A stretch of 64,000 nucleotides of DNA. Source: Anaeromyxobacter dehalogenans 2CP-C. GTDB lineage: Bacteria > Myxococcota > Myxococcia > Myxococcales > Anaeromyxobacteraceae. The notes below the pieces were generated by a model. That model worked only from the letters and a program-made list of their open reading frames with translations, made no database searches and was not told the origin of the DNA. The translations under genes were made by a program, and so were the position numbers. Positions 18,652-27,058 of the stretch are shown piece after piece; within the stretch, counting starts at the first letter, position 1; the number at the start of each line of letters is the position of its first letter. The stretch spans positions 4,810,001 to 4,874,000 of the forward strand of contig NC_007760.1 of the NCBI RefSeq assembly GCF_000013385.1, written 5' to 3'.

Positions 18652-19455
18652 GTGAGCCCAGACGCCGTCATCCTGAACCCGCGCGCCTCGCCGCGCGTGC
18701 CCGCGCGCTGCCAGGTGCGGGTGCGCCAGCGGCTCTGGCGCTGGTCGGCCGAGACCGCCGACCTCGGGCCGGGCGGGTGCCAGCTCGTCTCGGGGCGGCG
18801 CGTGGCGCCGGGGCGCTCGCTCCGGGTGACGCTCGCGCTGCCGGCGCTCCGCGTCGAGGTGCGCACCGCCGCGCGGGTGGTGTGGTCCCGCCCGAGCGCG
18901 CCGGGGCGCCTCGGGCTCGCGTTCGAGGGCACGCCCTCGCACCGCGCCTGGTTCCAGGCGCTGGCCGTCGCCGACCCGGCCGTCTCGGCCGCGGCCCGGC
19001 GCACGCCGGACCGGCTCCCGCTCGCGGCGCGCGTCTACCTCGGCGCGCCGCCGCCGTCGGCGCTGGGCTTCACGCCGGACGAGCTGGCGGTGCTGCGGCG
19101 GGTGGGATCCGGGGTCCGGGTGGGCGGCCTGCTCGCGTCGCTGGGCGGCGCGCCCTCGGAGCGGACCGTCGGGGCGCTGTTCGGCCTGGTGACGCGGCGG
19201 CTCCTGGTGCTCGAGGCCGCGGGGTCGCCCGGCCCGGAGCCCTGGCGCGCGGCGCTCGCGGCGGCCGAGGCGGCCGCCGGCGTGCCGCCCCTGGCCCGCC
19301 CCTCGACCGCGCAGCGGCTGTTCGACGAGGGCATGGAGCACCTCGCGGCCGGGCGGACCGCGCTCGCGCTCCGCCGCTTCGAGGAGGCGCGCGCGCACGC
19401 GCCGGCGGACCGCGAGATCGCGGCCATGGCGGCGCGGCTCGCGCGCTGGAGCTGA
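18652..19455 (+). CDS. PilZ-domain protein with DUF4388-like and TPR-like C-terminus
   Basis: The 267-residue protein has an N-terminal PilZ-like fold. It has RASPR (about 11-15) for the RxxxR motif but TADLGPGG in place of the D/NxSxxG motif, so the serine is lost and c-di-GMP binding is doubtful. The middle (about 140-190) resembles the helical winged part of DUF4388/PATAN-type proteins. The end (FDEGMEHLAAGRTALALRRF) looks like one TPR. The GTG at 18652 opens the frame. It is convergent with purF with a four-base gap. Confidence 0.78.
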   Translation: MSPDAVILNPRASPRVPARCQVRVRQRLWRWSAETADLGPGGCQLVSGRRVAPGRSLRVTLALPALRVEVRTAARVVWSRPSAPGRLGLAFEGTPSHRAWFQALAVADPAVSAAARRTPDRLPLAARVYLGAPPPSALGFTPDELAVLRRVGSGVRVGGLLASLGGAPSERTVGALFGLVTRRLLVLEAAGSPGPEPWRAALAAAEAAAGVPPLARPSTAQRLFDEGMEHLAAGRTALALRRFEEARAHAPADREIAAMAARLARWS

Positions 19456-19459
19456 GGGG

Positions 19460-20917
19460 CTACTGGCCGACCAGCCGGAGCGGCGGCGGCGCGGTGCGCT
19501 TCGGGAACTGGACCAGGTAGTCGCCGGTGAAGCACGCGTCGCAGAACCCGGTCCGCTCCTCGCCCATGGACGCGTACATGCCCTCGAGCGAGAGGTAGCC
19601 GAGCGTGTCGGCGGTGACGTAGGTCGCGATCTCCTCGATGGAGTGCGTGCTCGCGACCAGCTCCTGCCGCGACGGCGTGTCGATGCCGTAGTAGCAGGGC
19701 CAGGCGGTGGGGGGCGAGCTGATGCGCAGGTGCACCTCGCGCGCCCCCGCCGACCGCAGCATCTTCACGATCTTCCGGCTGGTGGTGCCGCGCACCACCG
19801 AGTCGTCCACCACCACCACCCGCTTGCCGCTCAGCACGTCCTTCAGCGCGTTCAGCTTCAGCTTCACGCCGAAGTGGCGGATCGACTGCTGCGGCTCGAT
19901 GAAGGTGCGGCCGACGTAGTGCGACCGGACCAGCCCCATCGCGAACGGGATGCCGCTCTCCTCGGCGTAGCCGATGGCGGCGGGGACGCCGGAGTCCGGG
20001 ACCGGGATCACCAGGTCGGCGTTGACCGCGTGCTCGCGCGCGAGCTGCCGGCCGAAGCCGTGGCGGACCGCGTACACCGACCGGCCGAACAGCACCGTGT
20101 CCGGCCGCGCGAAGTAGATGTGCTCGAACACGCAGCGCCCGAGCCGCGCCGGCGGGCGCTCGTCCGGGAAGAGCCGCTCGCTGCGCAGCCCGCTCCCGTC
20201 CACGATGACGAGCTCGCCCGGCTCGACCTCGCGCACGTACTCGGCCTCGATGAGGTCGAGCGCGGTGGTCTCGCTCGCGAGCACCCAGCTCCCCTTCAGC
20301 CGCCCGAGCACGAGCGGGCGGAAGCCCATCGGGTCGCGCGCGCCCACCATCACCTTGGGGGTGAGGAACAGGATCGAGTACGCGCCCGAGACCCGCCCCA
20401 GCGCCTGCCGGACCGCGCCGACCAGCTGCTCGGCCGAGCCCGGCGCGCCGGACGCCCGGGCGCGGGCGATGAGGTGGACGATCACCTCGGAGTCGGTGGA
20501 GGCGGTGAAGATCGACCCCTGCGCCTCCAGCTCCGCGCGCAGCGCCTCGGCGTTCACCAGGTTGCCGTTGTGCGCGAGCGCCACCGGGCCGCCGGCGTAC
20601 TGCACCGCGAGCGGCTGGGCGTTCTTGAGGTGCGAGGCGCCGGTCGTCGAGTAGCGGACGTGGCCGATGGCGGCCCCGCCCTTGAGGGTGGAGAGGACGC
20701 CCGCGTCGAAGATGTCCGCGACGAGGCCCATGTCGCGGTGGGTGTGGAGCGTCTCGCCGTCGCTCGAGACGATCCCCGCGGATTCCTGCCCGCGGTGCTG
20801 CAGCGCGTGCAGGCCGAGGTAGGTGAAGTTGGCGGCCTCTTCGGACTGGCCCACCGCCCAGATCCCGAAGACGCCGCACTCGTCCTTCAGCTTGTCGTAG
20901 ACGGCGTCGTACCCCAT
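19460..20917 (-). CDS. purF: Amidophosphoribosyltransferase
   Basis: PurF makes 5-phosphoribosylamine from PRPP and glutamine, the first committed purine step. The 485 residues begin with a short propeptide ending at Cys14 (DECGVFGIW), which would be the processed N-terminal nucleophile of a class II amidotransferase. The PRPP loop [14 protein letters not shown] is intact. Cysteines in GFCDACFTG and elsewhere match the Fe-S-containing Bacillus-type enzyme. The ATG at 20917 has TATACT ending 11 bases upstream, shared with the divergent gene, so the message is probably leaderless. purL lies 10 kb away; other pur genes are outside the window. Confidence 0.95.
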   Translation of the reverse strand: MGYDAVYDKLKDECGVFGIWAVGQSEEAANFTYLGLHALQHRGQESAGIVSSDGETLHTHRDMGLVADIFDAGVLSTLKGGAAIGHVRYSTTGASHLKNAQPLAVQYAGGPVALAHNGNLVNAEALRAELEAQGSIFTASTDSEVIVHLIARARASGAPGSAEQLVGAVRQALGRVSGAYSILFLTPKVMVGARDPMGFRPLVLGRLKGSWVLASETTALDLIEAEYVREVEPGELVIVDGSGLRSERLFPDERPPARLGRCVFEHIYFARPDTVLFGRSVYAVRHGFGRQLAREHAVNADLVIPVPDSGVPAAIGYAEESGIPFAMGLVRSHYVGRTFIEPQQSIRHFGVKLKLNALKDVLSGKRVVVVDDSVVRGTTSRKIVKMLRSAGAREVHLRISSPPTAWPCYYGIDTPSRQELVASTHSIEEIATYVTADTLGYLSLEGMYASMGEERTGFCDACFTGDYLVQFPKRTAPPPLRLVGQ

Positions 20918-20927
20918 GAGGCGCGGG

Positions 20928-20935
20928 AGTATAAC
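20928..20935. promoter_or_regulatory. Shared bidirectional -10 element, purF / ceramidase-like gene
   Basis: The plus-strand string AGTATAAC reads TATACT on the minus strand (towards purF, 11 nt before its ATG) and TATAAC on the plus strand (16 nt before the other ATG). The whole gap between start codons is 33 bp. I see no good -35 on either side. Confidence 0.5.
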
Positions 20936-20950
20936 GATCCACGCTTGAAA

Positions 20951-22309
20951 ATGCCTCCCGCCAGACGACTCCTCCTCGCGGCCGCGTTCCTCCTGGGAAT
21001 TCCCGCCGCGATCCTCGCCGTCGCCTCCCTCCCGTGGCACGGCGAGCGTCCCGCGGAGGCGCCGCGCGTCACCGCCGTGCGCCGCTGCCAGGGTCCGCTG
21101 TCCGCGGGCGCCGCCGCGGCGACGTTCGAGCTGCCGGCCGGCGTGCCCATCGGCGGCTTCGCCCGGCTCCGGTACCGGAGCGAGGGGGTCCGCGATCCGG
21201 TGGGCGCCCGCGCGCTCGTCCTCTCGGCCGGCGAGTGCCGCTTCGCGCTCGCGTCCGCGGAGATCCTGCTCGTCCCCGAGGCGCTCGAGGTGGCGGTGCG
21301 CGCGCGGCTGGGCGACGTCCCGCTCGACGGGCTGCTCGTCGGCGCGACGCACACGCACTCCGGGCCCGGCGGCTACTGGGATCACCTCTTCGGCGAGCAC
21401 ATCGCCACCGGCCCGTTCGACCCGGTCCTCCGCGACCGCATCGCCGGGGGGATCGCCGAGGCCATCCGCGCCGCGGCGGCGGCCGCCGGCCCGGCGCGGC
21501 TCTCGGTGGGCGAGGGGCGGGCCGAGGAGCTCGCGTACAACCGGACCGAGGGGCCGGTCGAGGCCCGCCTCACCGTGGTGCGGATCGACCGGCCGGACGG
21601 CACGCCGGTCTCCGAGGTGGCGATCTTCGCCGCGCACCCGACCACGCTCGGCCGCGCCAACCTCCTCATCTCGGGCGACTGGCCGGGCCGCTACCTCGCC
21701 GGCGGCGGCCGCGGCGTGCGGCTCTTCTTCCAGGGCGCGCTCGGCGATCAGGCGGCGACGCCGGTGAAGGGTCCGGAGGGCACGCCCACCGATCGCTACG
21801 GCGACGCGTTCGCGCGCGCGGTGGACGGGCTCGCCTGGTCCGCGCCGGACCCCGCGCCCGCGATCGCGTTCGCCACCGCCGAGGTGCCGCTGCCCGCGCC
21901 GGATCCCGGGGCCGTCCCGCCGCTCCTGCGCCGCGCCGCGAGCAACGCGTCCTGGGACACCATGCCGGCGCGCGCCGACGTGGAGGCGCTGCGGCTCGGC
22001 GGGCTCGTGCTGGTGGCGGTGCCCGGCGAGCCGGTCTCCGAGGTCGCCGGGGACTGGCGCCGCGCGGCCGGGCCGGGCGCGCAGATCGTCTCGCTCGTGA
22101 ACGGCTACGTCGGCTACGTGGAGACCCCGCGGATGATGGCCGCGGAGCGCGGGGAGACGCCGCGGACGTACTACGGCCCGTCGCTCGCGGCGCGGCTCGA
22201 GCCGGCGGTGGCGGCCGCGGCGGCGGCGGTGCGCGGCGCCGCGCCGGAGCGCGCGCCCGGCGGCGCGGCGGGCGCTGGACGCACCCCGGCGGCGGCCGGC
22301 CGCCGCTGA
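20951..22309 (+). CDS. Neutral ceramidase-like (PF04734-type) secreted hydrolase
   Basis: The 452-residue protein has an N-terminal signal or anchor ([23 protein letters not shown]). A domain follows with the zinc-site signature of neutral/alkaline ceramidases, [14 protein letters not shown] near residues 134-147, and a second block ([21 protein letters not shown]) with the conserved His and Asp. Family members cleave ceramide to sphingosine and fatty acid, but many bacterial homologues with only the N-terminal domain have unproven substrates. The last 40 residues are low-complexity Ala/Pro. A periplasmic or outer-membrane location is inferred. It is divergent from purF with a shared -10. Confidence 0.8.
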   Translation: MPPARRLLLAAAFLLGIPAAILAVASLPWHGERPAEAPRVTAVRRCQGPLSAGAAAATFELPAGVPIGGFARLRYRSEGVRDPVGARALVLSAGECRFALASAEILLVPEALEVAVRARLGDVPLDGLLVGATHTHSGPGGYWDHLFGEHIATGPFDPVLRDRIAGGIAEAIRAAAAAAGPARLSVGEGRAEELAYNRTEGPVEARLTVVRIDRPDGTPVSEVAIFAAHPTTLGRANLLISGDWPGRYLAGGGRGVRLFFQGALGDQAATPVKGPEGTPTDRYGDAFARAVDGLAWSAPDPAPAIAFATAEVPLPAPDPGAVPPLLRRAASNASWDTMPARADVEALRLGGLVLVAVPGEPVSEVAGDWRRAAGPGAQIVSLVNGYVGYVETPRMMAAERGETPRTYYGPSLAARLEPAVAAAAAAVRGAAPERAPGGAAGAGRTPAAAGRR

Positions 22310-22315
22310 CCCCGC

Positions 22316-22768
22316 CTACTCGCGCGGCTTCAGCGGCGCCAGCTCCTCCCACGTCGGGCCTTGCGGGACCTTCCGCATCGCCTCGGTGAGCCCGTCCGGC
22401 GGCACCACCAGCCGGCGCGACTCCATGCCCATCCACGCGCCGCTCAGCACGATGCGCGCCGCCGTCTTCCCGCCCGGCCGCCAGAACTCGTGCGCGAGCT
22501 TCCAGCGCGCGCCGTCCGAGGAGAGCCCGAGGCCGGTCAGGTCCACCTCGACCGAGTCGCCCAGGCGCAGCTCGCGGACGTAGTCGATCTCCTCCCGCAG
22601 GAGCACCGGGCCGATCCCGAGCTCCTCGAAGCGCGAGAACGGCCAGCCCTGGTCGGCGAGCCAGCTCATGCGCGTGTCGATGGCGTACTCGCTGTAGGCG
22701 GTGTTGCGCATGTGGCCGTTCGCGTCGCAGTCGGCCCAGCGGACGATGAAGATCTTCGTGTAGCGCAT
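22316..22768 (-). CDS. Hot-dog fold acyl-CoA thioesterase
   Basis: The 150 residues start MRYTKIFIVRWADCDANGHM, the 4HBT/YbgC-type opening with the catalytic Asp in WADCDANGHM, followed by NTAYSEYAIDTRMSWL. Such enzymes hydrolyse acyl-CoA thioesters in the cytoplasm. The ATG at 22768 is chosen because the family begins exactly there; the longer frame adds a low-complexity extension. It sits 94 bp downstream of the PEGA gene on the same strand and may be its own unit. Confidence 0.85.
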   Translation of the reverse strand: MRYTKIFIVRWADCDANGHMRNTAYSEYAIDTRMSWLADQGWPFSRFEELGIGPVLLREEIDYVRELRLGDSVEVDLTGLGLSSDGARWKLAHEFWRPGGKTAARIVLSGAWMGMESRRLVVPPDGLTEAMRKVPQGPTWEELAPLKPRE

Positions 22769-22862
22769 CCGGTTCTCGGCTCCGAGGTGGGTAGCCGATT
22801 GTTTACCCCCGCGCCGGGCTCGACGCGGGGACCCGCTTGGGACCGACGGTGGGTTCGGGACC

Positions 22863-24533
22863 TCAGAAGCGCACCGCCAGCCCTCCACCGGCATCGGCGT
22901 CGCGGTCCCCGTCCCACGACAGCCAGCCCAGCACGCCGGCGGTGGCCGCGAACGCCGCGGCGACGCCGGCGGACACGAACGCGTTGCGCCGGGCGGTGTC
23001 CCCGCTGCCGCGGAGGTCGCGGTAGCGGCCCGGATCCGAGCCGGCCAGGAGCTGGCCGTCGGGGCCGAGCATGTCCCGCGCGTCCGCGTAGCGGCCGGAG
23101 GCGGCGAGCCCCTGCTGCACGGCGACCGCCGCCAGGCCGAGCGCGAGCGCGCCCGAGCCGATGGCCGCCGGGCGCATCCAGCCGGGCCCCGCGCCGGGCC
23201 GCGCGCCCTTCGCCAGGCCCCGACCCGCCGGATCCGGCGCCGGCAGCGCCGCCGCGCGGGGGGCGGGGGCGAGGATCGACCGCACCGGCGCGGGCACGCT
23301 GGCGGCCGCCACGGCGGGCGCTGCGGCCACGGGCGCGGGTGGCGCGGGGGTCTGGGTCCCGGGCGCGGGCGGCGGCGCGGCCGCCGGGATCGGCGCGACG
23401 GCCGGCGCGACCGGCGGCGGCGCCGCCGGAACGGGCGGCGCCTCGGCGACGGGCGGCAGGGGCGGCCGGATCTCGCGCGGCCCCTGCTGCGTCAGGTTCT
23501 GCACGTCGCGCGAGGACTGGCCGGTGAGCAGGAACGACGCGAGCGCGCCGACCTGCACGGACGGCAGGCCCCCGGCCACCAGCCGCACGCTGCCCTCGCG
23601 CAGCAGCGCGCCCCGGCGCACGTCGAAGATCGAGCCGACCAGGAACTGCGCCTGGCCCTCCTGCGCGCGGCTCACCGTCAGCAGGCGATCGACGCCGAGC
23701 CAGGCGCCGGCGCGCACGATGCCGTAACCGCGCGCCTCCGGCGCGAGCGCCAGCCCCGGGCCGGCGTTCACGCGCAGCGCCTCCGCCAGCGCGAAGTCCA
23801 GCACCACGCTCCGGTCCTCCGGCTCGAGGTCCACGGTGAAGCTCGGCACCCGCAGCGCGCCCGCGCCGCCGCCGACGCGGTAGCTCCCCGCCGGCAGCGT
23901 CAGCGTCACGGGCGTCGTGCCCATGGCGCGGCCGTTCACGTAGACGGTGCCGGACCGCCCCTCCGACGCGACGTGCAGGCGGCGCCGCGGCAGCGCGCGC
24001 ACCCGCGCCTTCACCTCCTCGAAGCGGCGGCGGAAGCCGGGCGAGTACTGGTCCGGATCCGGCTGCAGCGCGGGGTCGGTGCGGGCGAGCGCGAGGAAGG
24101 CGCGCTCCATCTCGCGCTCCTGCCCCAGGCTGAGCGAGGCGTGGGCCAGCCGGAGCATGGCGCGCTTCCACTGGAAGTACGCCTCCTCGCCCTCGGGCAG
24201 CGCCTCCAGGTCGTCCACGATGGCCCGCAGGGTGCGGACCGAGCTGTCGAACTCGCCGTTCTGGTACACCGCCAGCGCGCCGCCGTAGGCGCGGTCCAGC
24301 TCGGAGAGCGTCGCGTCGGAGCCCTGGCCGAGCAGCCGCCGCCGCATGGTGGCCACCTCCTCCACCCCGCCGACCCGGTCGCGGCACGCGGCGCGGAGCT
24401 GGTGCGCGAGCTCGGTGAGCTCGGCGTCGGGCCCGGCCGGCGGGTCGGCCACCGCCATCACCCCGAGCCGCTCCACCGCGCCGGCGCCGGAGGTGGCCAG
24501 CGCGCAGGCGGCGGCGACGAGCGCGCGCCTCAC
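22863..24533 (-). CDS. PEGA-domain envelope protein with C-terminal two-TM module
   Basis: The 556-residue protein has a signal peptide (ALVAAACALATSGAGA), a helical region (about 20-165), then a PEGA domain (about 175-240: SGTVYVNGRAMGTTPVTLTLPAGSYRV split over two lines of the fold). A Pro/Ala-rich linker follows (about 355-430). The C-terminus has two hydrophobic helices around a loop (GSGALALGLAAVAVQQGLA and AFVSAGVAAAFAATAGVLGWL) and a terminal LAVRF. The GTG at 24533 overlaps the upstream stop as GTGA. PEGA domains are thought to act at the cell surface. It is the last gene of a three-gene unit and its C-terminal module resembles that of the first gene. Confidence 0.85.
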   Translation of the reverse strand: MRRALVAAACALATSGAGAVERLGVMAVADPPAGPDAELTELAHQLRAACRDRVGGVEEVATMRRRLLGQGSDATLSELDRAYGGALAVYQNGEFDSSVRTLRAIVDDLEALPEGEEAYFQWKRAMLRLAHASLSLGQEREMERAFLALARTDPALQPDPDQYSPGFRRRFEEVKARVRALPRRRLHVASEGRSGTVYVNGRAMGTTPVTLTLPAGSYRVGGGAGALRVPSFTVDLEPEDRSVVLDFALAEALRVNAGPGLALAPEARGYGIVRAGAWLGVDRLLTVSRAQEGQAQFLVGSIFDVRRGALLREGSVRLVAGGLPSVQVGALASFLLTGQSSRDVQNLTQQGPREIRPPLPPVAEAPPVPAAPPPVAPAVAPIPAAAPPPAPGTQTPAPPAPVAAAPAVAAASVPAPVRSILAPAPRAAALPAPDPAGRGLAKGARPGAGPGWMRPAAIGSGALALGLAAVAVQQGLAASGRYADARDMLGPDGQLLAGSDPGRYRDLRGSGDTARRNAFVSAGVAAAFAATAGVLGWLSWDGDRDADAGGGLAVRF

Positions 24534-26080
24534 GGCAACGCCCCCGCGTTGCCGGTGTTGCGCGGGTCGTGGAACGCCTTGGGCCACGGCGCGGCGCGGT
24601 CGAGCTGCCCGTCCACGATCACCGCGTAGAGCTTGCCGTCGGCCCCGGCCACGTAGGCGGTGGAGGTGGCCGCGCCGGGCGTGCCGTGGACGTTGGCGGG
24701 CTGGAGGGCCTGGCCGGTGGCGGACAGCTTCACGCTCCAGGCGATCTTGCCGTCGCCGGCGTTCACGGCGTAGAGCCGGCCGGTCGAGGTCGGGACGAGG
24801 AGCGCCGGCCGCTCGCCGGCGAGCGCGAGCGGGACGGCCGGCACGCCGTTCAGCGGCTCGCTTTCGGTCCATGGCGGGGCGGCGGCCGTGGAGAAGCGCT
24901 GGAGCATCCCGGCGCCGCTGCCGACCACGACGCTGCCGTCGGACAGGACGATCGGGCCGGAGCTTCCGAGCGCCACCGTTCCAACGGTGGCGGTGGCCGC
25001 GTCCATCGTCGTGCGGTTCAGGTTGCCGTTCTGGGCCACGGTCCAGATCGCATCGGCGTCGTCGATAGCCATGGGGCCGGAAACAGCGTCGCCGACAACT
25101 GGAGGTACAGGCGTGCCGACCGTTCCCCACTCAGTGCGCAAGACGCCATTGGACGGCAGCGAATATTTGAGAAGGGTTCCCGATGATGCAGCGAACACGA
25201 ACCCTCCTGATGCCGCAGTGGGCACGCTGACGGGGCCGAACACGCTCGTCTGATCGCAGAATCCGGTCTCGTTAGTGACCAACAGCAGGGCCGCCTGGGA
25301 CGCGACCACAACCCAATCACCCGTGACCGTAGGTGGGCCGGCCAACGGTTCGCCGGGCGAACACGACGCCGACGTCGCCTGACCGTTGGCGTCGATCATG
25401 TACAGGGATCCGCCCTGTGTTCCGACCCAGGTATCGGTCCCCGTCACCGCAGGCGTCCCCGCCGCCCCTCCCGTCAGTTGCACGGGCTCGCCCACAGGCA
25501 AGCCCGATGCGTCGAATCGATAGACCTTCCCGTTGCTGCCTCCGAGGATGACGGTTCCGGCGTCGACGGCGGGAGAGCTGAGCGCCACCGTCGCTCCGCT
25601 ATCTGCCGCCTGGGCCCAGCGGAGCCTCGTCACGGTCTGCGCCGGGGCATCCACGGGGATGCTTGCGTTCCTCGCCCCGTCGCGCGCCGTCACCGTCGCG
25701 ACCACGGCACGCTCGAACGCGGGGAACGCGTAGCCCTCGAGCGGCACCTGGGCCACCCAGCGGCCGCCGGCGCGGGCCATCGGCACCGCGCGCGACGGGT
25801 CGAGGTCGAGCGCCACCGCGACCTCGCCCACCTCGCGGTCGTCGGCGACCGTGGCCTCCACGCGCAGCGTCCCGTCGCGCAGGCAGGGCGGACCGCAGGT
25901 CACCGCCACGCCGCTCACGGCGGGCGGCTGCGCGTCGGGCCAGCAGACCGCGCCGTCCGGCGTGGACGCGCAGGTCTCGCCCGCCGGGCAGTCGGCGCTG
26001 CGCGCGCAGCCCTGCCGATCGTCCTTCACGCCACTGCACCCCACGGCGAGCACCGCCGCCAGCGCCAGCATCCGGTTCAT
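24530..26080 (-). CDS. Lipoprotein with PQQ-like beta-propeller repeats
   Basis: The 516 residues begin with a lipoprotein signal (LALAAVLAVGCSG, Cys15). A Cys-rich EGF-like piece follows (GCARSADCPAGETCASTPDGAVC read in two parts), then an Ig-like domain to about residue 140. Repeated blades follow, with motifs such as GSNGKVYRFDASG, GTQGGSLYMIDANG, STGRLYAVNAGDGKIAW and GADGKLYAVIVDG. It probably displays a propeller scaffold on the outer membrane. The segment from about 25640 to 24990 is clearly lower in G+C than both flanks, so the middle blades may have been exchanged. It overlaps the PEGA gene by GTGA. Confidence 0.85.
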   Translation of the reverse strand: MNRMLALAAVLAVGCSGVKDDRQGCARSADCPAGETCASTPDGAVCWPDAQPPAVSGVAVTCGPPCLRDGTLRVEATVADDREVGEVAVALDLDPSRAVPMARAGGRWVAQVPLEGYAFPAFERAVVATVTARDGARNASIPVDAPAQTVTRLRWAQAADSGATVALSSPAVDAGTVILGGSNGKVYRFDASGLPVGEPVQLTGGAAGTPAVTGTDTWVGTQGGSLYMIDANGQATSASCSPGEPLAGPPTVTGDWVVVASQAALLLVTNETGFCDQTSVFGPVSVPTAASGGFVFAASSGTLLKYSLPSNGVLRTEWGTVGTPVPPVVGDAVSGPMAIDDADAIWTVAQNGNLNRTTMDAATATVGTVALGSSGPIVLSDGSVVVGSGAGMLQRFSTAAAPPWTESEPLNGVPAVPLALAGERPALLVPTSTGRLYAVNAGDGKIAWSVKLSATGQALQPANVHGTPGAATSTAYVAGADGKLYAVIVDGQLDRAAPWPKAFHDPRNTGNAGALP

Positions 26081-26090
26081 GTCGCTCCTC

Positions 26091-26744
26091 CTAGAAGGCG
26101 AATCGCCAGGTGAGCCCGGCCGCGAGCGCCGCGCCGCCGGCCCCGAGGGCCGCCGCGCTCCACCGGCGGCGGCTGCGCCAGTCGGCGCGTGCCCGCGTGT
26201 ACGCGGCCGGATCGCCGGCGCCGTCGGCCCGGTCCGCCGCGCTCGACGCGGAGACCGCCAGCGCCACCCCGGCGATCACGGACGCCGCCCCCGCGCCGGC
26301 CAGGCTCCAGGCCGCGATCCGCCCCGCGCCCGGTCCCGGCTCGGGCGGCAGCGCCCGGAACAGCCCGTCCAGCGCGGTCCGCAGCGGCCTCACCGCGTCC
26401 TTGCCCGGCGGCACCTCCACCATGCGCTGCGCGCGCGCCTCCTCGGTGGTGGCGTCGGTCAGCACCAGCAGGAAGCGGCTCCCGTCCGAGCGGCCCTCGG
26501 CGCGCGCCACCACCGCGTGCGCGAGCCCGGCCCGCCGCGCGGCGCGCGCGCCCTCCGGCGCGCCGTCGCAGGCGACGCCGTAGTCGAGCCAGCGCCCCGG
26601 CCGCGCGCGCGCAGCCTCGCCGACGGCCTCGGCCCGGGCCAGCGCCGGATCGCCGTCCACCACCGGCCGGCACAGCAGCAGGCGCTCTCCGCCCGAGGCG
26701 ACCGCCGCCGCGATCACCATGCCCATCACGCCCGAAAGCGCCAT
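26091..26744 (-). CDS. Envelope protein with C-terminal two-TM module (217 aa)
   Basis: The ATG at 26744 follows GGAGGTGA. The N-terminus MALSGVMGMVIAAAVASGGE is a plausible signal peptide. A middle alpha/beta domain (about 20-130) has no family I recognise. Two hydrophobic helices (AAWSLAGAGAASVIAGVALA and RWSAAALGAGGAALAAGL) flank a polar loop with YTRARADWRSRRR, and the protein ends TWRFAF. This loop-helix ending parallels the PEGA protein two genes downstream. It is the first gene of the unit, ten bases before the propeller lipoprotein. Confidence 0.75.
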   Translation of the reverse strand: MALSGVMGMVIAAAVASGGERLLLCRPVVDGDPALARAEAVGEAARARPGRWLDYGVACDGAPEGARAARRAGLAHAVVARAEGRSDGSRFLLVLTDATTEEARAQRMVEVPPGKDAVRPLRTALDGLFRALPPEPGPGAGRIAAWSLAGAGAASVIAGVALAVSASSAADRADGAGDPAAYTRARADWRSRRRWSAAALGAGGAALAAGLTWRFAF

Positions 26745-26968
26745 CGTCACCTCCGCACGATCCATCACGCTGAGTGCGCCCCGCACTATCAGCACAGCTG
26801 CGTCGCCCGCTGCAAGCGGCGTGCAGCGTCCCCGACGCGTGTGGATCCGCGTGACCCACCCCGGCTTGGGCGCGCCGCAGGGTCCGCGTCGCGGACCGCC
26901 CACCCGAGGCGCGGACTCGACCCGGCGTCCGGGCTGCGGGATCACTCGCGAAAGGTGGATCTGCTCCC

Positions 26969-26984
26969 TGGTACGACACTCGCA
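26969..26984 (+). promoter_or_regulatory. Possible sigma-54 promoter before the PKD/Ig-like lipoprotein gene
   Basis: TGGTACGACACTCGCA has GG (26970-26971) and GC (26982-26983) separated by exactly ten bases and matches the sigma-54 consensus except at two positions. It is 75 bp before the ATG. The rest of the 314-bp gap (26745-27058) shows no ORF. Confidence 0.35.
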
Positions 26985-27058
26985 GTGCAACCGCGCCGCT
27001 TGAAACCGGATCGTGCGTCCGTACGATCCGTGAACTTCGCCTTCCAGGAGGACGGCCG

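Noticed and set aside
18110-18655. Possible decayed HNH endonuclease (LARDRDCQRR-like text)
   Set aside because: Only a handful of residues are suggestive; no second half of the motif follows in any frame.
20918-20950. Purine riboswitch or PurR box at purF and purL
   Set aside because: The probable leaders are only a few bases long, so no riboswitch can fit, and no repeated operator was seen between the two genes.
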